Below are positions 62,148 to 64,000 of a stretch of 64,000 bases of DNA, one piece after another. A program made the translations under genes and the position numbers. Within the stretch, counting starts at the first letter, position 1. Each line of letters begins with the position of its first letter. This DNA comes from Carboxylicivirga linearis (GTDB taxonomy: Bacteria > Bacteroidota > Bacteroidia > Bacteroidales > Marinilabiliaceae), in NCBI RefSeq assembly GCF_018271995.1, contig NZ_JAGUCO010000005.1, forward strand, positions 186,001-250,000, given 5' to 3'. The notes under the pieces are model-generated. The model was given only the letters and a program-made list of their open reading frames with translations, was not told the DNA's origin and made no database searches.

Positions 62148-64000
62148 CTACTTTCTAATCTGCGCACCTAACTGATGTTCGTAGGTCGACATTAGCTTAT
62201 TCATAATCTTATCAATCTGCTTATCTTTCAGCGTTGCATTTTCATCCTGAAGAATAAAGCTAACTGCATACGATTTTTTGCCTTCACCCAGTTTTTCGCC
62301 TTCAAACACATCAAATAACGAAACGCTTTTCAATAGTTTTTTCTCTGTTTTAAGGGCAATTTGTTTCACCTGAGCAAACTTTACATCTTTGTTTAATACC
62401 AAAGCCAAGTCGCGTTTTACTTCTGGGAATTTCGAAATCTCTTTATAGATAATCTCTTTCTTGGCGCTTTTCTTCAATAGCATATCCCAGTCGATTTCGG
62501 CATAGTAAACCGGTGCATCAATATCAAATGCTTTTAATAATTTACCATTCACCGTACCGAATTCAATAACCGTTTTTCCGGCAGCGTATGCTAAACCATC
62601 ACCCAATAAATCAGAAGTAGAATCTTCTTCTTTAAAATCATCAAAGGTTAACCCTAAACGAACCAAAATGTTTTCAATCTGATTTTTTAAATCGAAGAAG
62701 CTGGTAGCTTGTTCAGGTGTATTCCAGTTGGTTTGAGCTTTGTTTCCGGTAAGGAACATAGCTAAACGCTGACCTTCGTTATAGTTGTTTACATCGGTTT
62801 TTTCTGTTCCGGCTTTATAGAAATAACAATTTCCGAACTCGAAAAATTTCAAATCGGTATTTCTACGATTGCGGTTGTGCTGAATGGATTCCAAACCTCC
62901 AAAAAGCAATGTCTGACGCATACCGTTTAGGTCATTACTTAATGGGTTAGCCAATTCAACCACCTGATTGCGTGGATAGCTCTCCAATGCCTCGTAATAA
63001 TCAGCTTTGGTTAATGAGTTACACATTATTTCATTGTATCCAACCGACATTAATTGGTTGGCAATACGTGTTTTTACTTTATGATCATCCGGCTTTTGCG
63101 AATACACAATAGTACTATGCACGGTACTTGGCATTTCAATGTTGTTGTATCCGTAAATACGCAAGATGTCTTCAATTACATCTGCTTCGCGCTGTACATC
63201 CACACGGTATGGAGGTATCAATAGGCTTAAACCTTCTGCAGTTTCTTCTGTAATCTCCATCTCCAAAGCCGTAACGATCGCTTTAATTCTGTCGGCACCT
63301 AAATCTTTACCAATTAGGCGTTCAACATTCTTATAACTGATGGCTACTTCGAATGGTTGAACCGGAGAAGGGTAGATGTCGGTTACTTCGCTGGAGATGG
63401 TTCCGCCAGCTACTTCTTTAATCAATAAAGCAGCACGTTTAAGTGCATAAACTGTAATATTTGGATCAATACCACGTTCGAAACGGAAGCTGGCATCAGT
63501 ACTTAAAGTATGACGTTTAGCTGTTTTTCGAACCCAAACAGGATTGAAATAAGCACTCTCTAAAAATACTTTAGTAGTTGATTCGCTTACACCGCTTTTG
63601 CTACCTCCAAACACACCGGCAATACACATGCCTTCTTCAGCATTACAAATCATCAGGTCTTTGTCTGATAACTCACGTTTTACTTCGTCCAGCGTTTCAA
63701 ACTCGGCACCATCGTCCAGTGTTTTAACAATCACCTTATCGCCGGTAATGGCTCCGTCAAATGCGTGTAAGGGCTGACCTAATTCGTGTAATACAAAATT
63801 GGTGACATCTACTATATTGTTAATCGGACTTAAACCGATTGCTTTTAAGCGTTTTTGTAACCACTCTGGCGATTCTGCAACTTTAACATCGCTGATGGTT
63901 ACACCGCAGTAACGAGGACAAGCCTCATTGTTTTCAACGGTTACGTCAACCGGAAAATTATTATTATCAATCTTAAAATCGTCAACCGATGGAAGAGTTA
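62148..64000 (-). CDS. pheT: Phenylalanine-tRNA ligase beta subunit, 3' part
   Basis: The frame enters from the right edge and continues for about 617 codons to the stop at 62148, so roughly the last three quarters of a normal 800-residue protein are here. The B3/B4 part starts near the edge (ENNEACPRYCGV, INNIVDVTNFVLHELGQPLHAFD, given for placement), followed by the B5 domain (SYKNVERLIGKDL, RVDVQREADVIEDILRIYGYNNI) and the catalytic-like core. It ends with the ferredoxin-fold anticodon-binding B8 domain (FPEVKRDLALVLN). The GTG at 63734 is internal, not a start. The subunit pairs with PheS to charge tRNA-Phe. Confidence 0.93.
   Translation of the reverse strand, partial: TLPSVDDFKIDNNNFPVDVTVENNEACPRYCGVTISDVKVAESPEWLQKRLKAIGLSPINNIVDVTNFVLHELGQPLHAFDGAITGDKVIVKTLDDGAEFETLDEVKRELSDKDLMICNAEEGMCIAGVFGGSKSGVSESTTKVFLESAYFNPVWVRKTAKRHTLSTDASFRFERGIDPNITVYALKRAALLIKEVAGGTISSEVTDIYPSPVQPFEVAISYKNVERLIGKDLGADRIKAIVTALEMEITEETAEGLSLLIPPYRVDVQREADVIEDILRIYGYNNIEMPSTVHSTIVYSQKPDDHKVKTRIANQLMSVGYNEIMCNSLTKADYYEALESYPRNQVVELANPLSNDLNGMRQTLLFGGLESIQHNRNRRNTDLKFFEFGNCYFYKAGTEKTDVNNYNEGQRLAMFLTGNKAQTNWNTPEQATSFFDLKNQIENILVRLGLTFDDFKEEDSTSDLLGDGLAYAAGKTVIEFGTVNGKLLKAFDIDAPVYYAEIDWDMLLKKSAKKEIIYKEISKFPEVKRDLALVLNKDVKFAQVKQIALKTEKKLLKSVSLFDVFEGEKLGEGKKSYAVSFILQDENATLKDKQIDKIMNKLMSTYEHQLGAQIRK

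Overview
The window looks like a chromosome segment from a member of the Bacteroidota, probably an environmental, Marinilabiliales-like bacterium. The order is an inference from gene content. The phylum is supported by many starts lacking a Shine-Dalgarno sequence, by promoters of the type TTTG-N19-TAnnTTTG (clear before the tRNA array, rpsA, fumarase, aroQ, menA and the DUF4382 lipoprotein gene), by an UpxY-type NusG paralogue, by menaquinone genes, and by Bacteroidota families such as DUF3857 transglutaminases, DUF4382 lipoproteins and DUF3822. No rRNA, CRISPR array or prophage was seen.

Region 1 (1-7.7 kb) is a minus-strand surface-polysaccharide locus: a methyltransferase-like gene running off the left edge, the ABC exporter pair wzt/wzm, an unknown protein, an orphan APS kinase (cysC), a UDP-glucuronate epimerase and a remnant of a family 2 glycosyltransferase. 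Four small genes sit between the main genes: three encode four-helix-bundle proteins of the 23S rRNA intervening-sequence family and one encodes a GxxExxY nuclease-like protein. All four lie in the operon's direction and are enclosed by inverted repeats placed between one gene's stop and the next gene's start. The GxxExxY gene is itself split by a 297-bp element with perfect 13-bp inverted ends that carries a GIY-YIG nuclease gene. Removing the element in silico restores the GxxExxY frame. I consider these nested, inverted-repeat-bounded single-gene cassettes the most interesting feature of the window.

Region 2 (7.9-20 kb) holds secreted or envelope proteins (two DUF3857 transglutaminase-like proteins, a DUF4382 lipoprotein, a DUF2807 protein, a small beta-barrel), a Na+/alanine symporter, class I fumarase, a GH20 hexosaminidase and a YhcH-family protein. 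Region 3 (20-32.6 kb) carries an unusual fusion of a 2-hydroxyacyl-CoA dehydratase-like domain with its activator ATPase next to a chemoreceptor-like protein. It also carries a tandem adenylate kinase whose second half looks inactive, an MsbA-like exporter, folP-cdaA (folate and c-di-AMP), an SDR39U1 epimerase, xerD, aroQ and pyk. Four nearly identical tRNA-Asp genes follow at 32.8-33.2 kb.

Region 4 (33-44.6 kb) contains a thioesterase, a NifX-like/DUF134 pair with a two-site operator candidate, rsmD, a RecD2-like helicase, a phosphohexomutase and a sugar-nucleotide operon (ugd, uxs, rfbA, rfbC, rfbD, without rfbB). Region 5 (44.9-64 kb) is mostly housekeeping: rpsA, a STAS protein, RNase Z, an UpxY/NusG paralogue, an FprA flavodiiron protein, a SPOR lipoprotein, mltG, murB, menA-menC-menE, a DUF4091 lipoprotein, a C1 peptidase, a macrodomain protein, a MORN-like protein, a small lipoprotein and the pheT 3' part at the right edge. 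Two look-alike hairpin units at 59.5-59.7 kb and a cluster of short palindromes at 61.6-62.0 kb are unexplained by genes.
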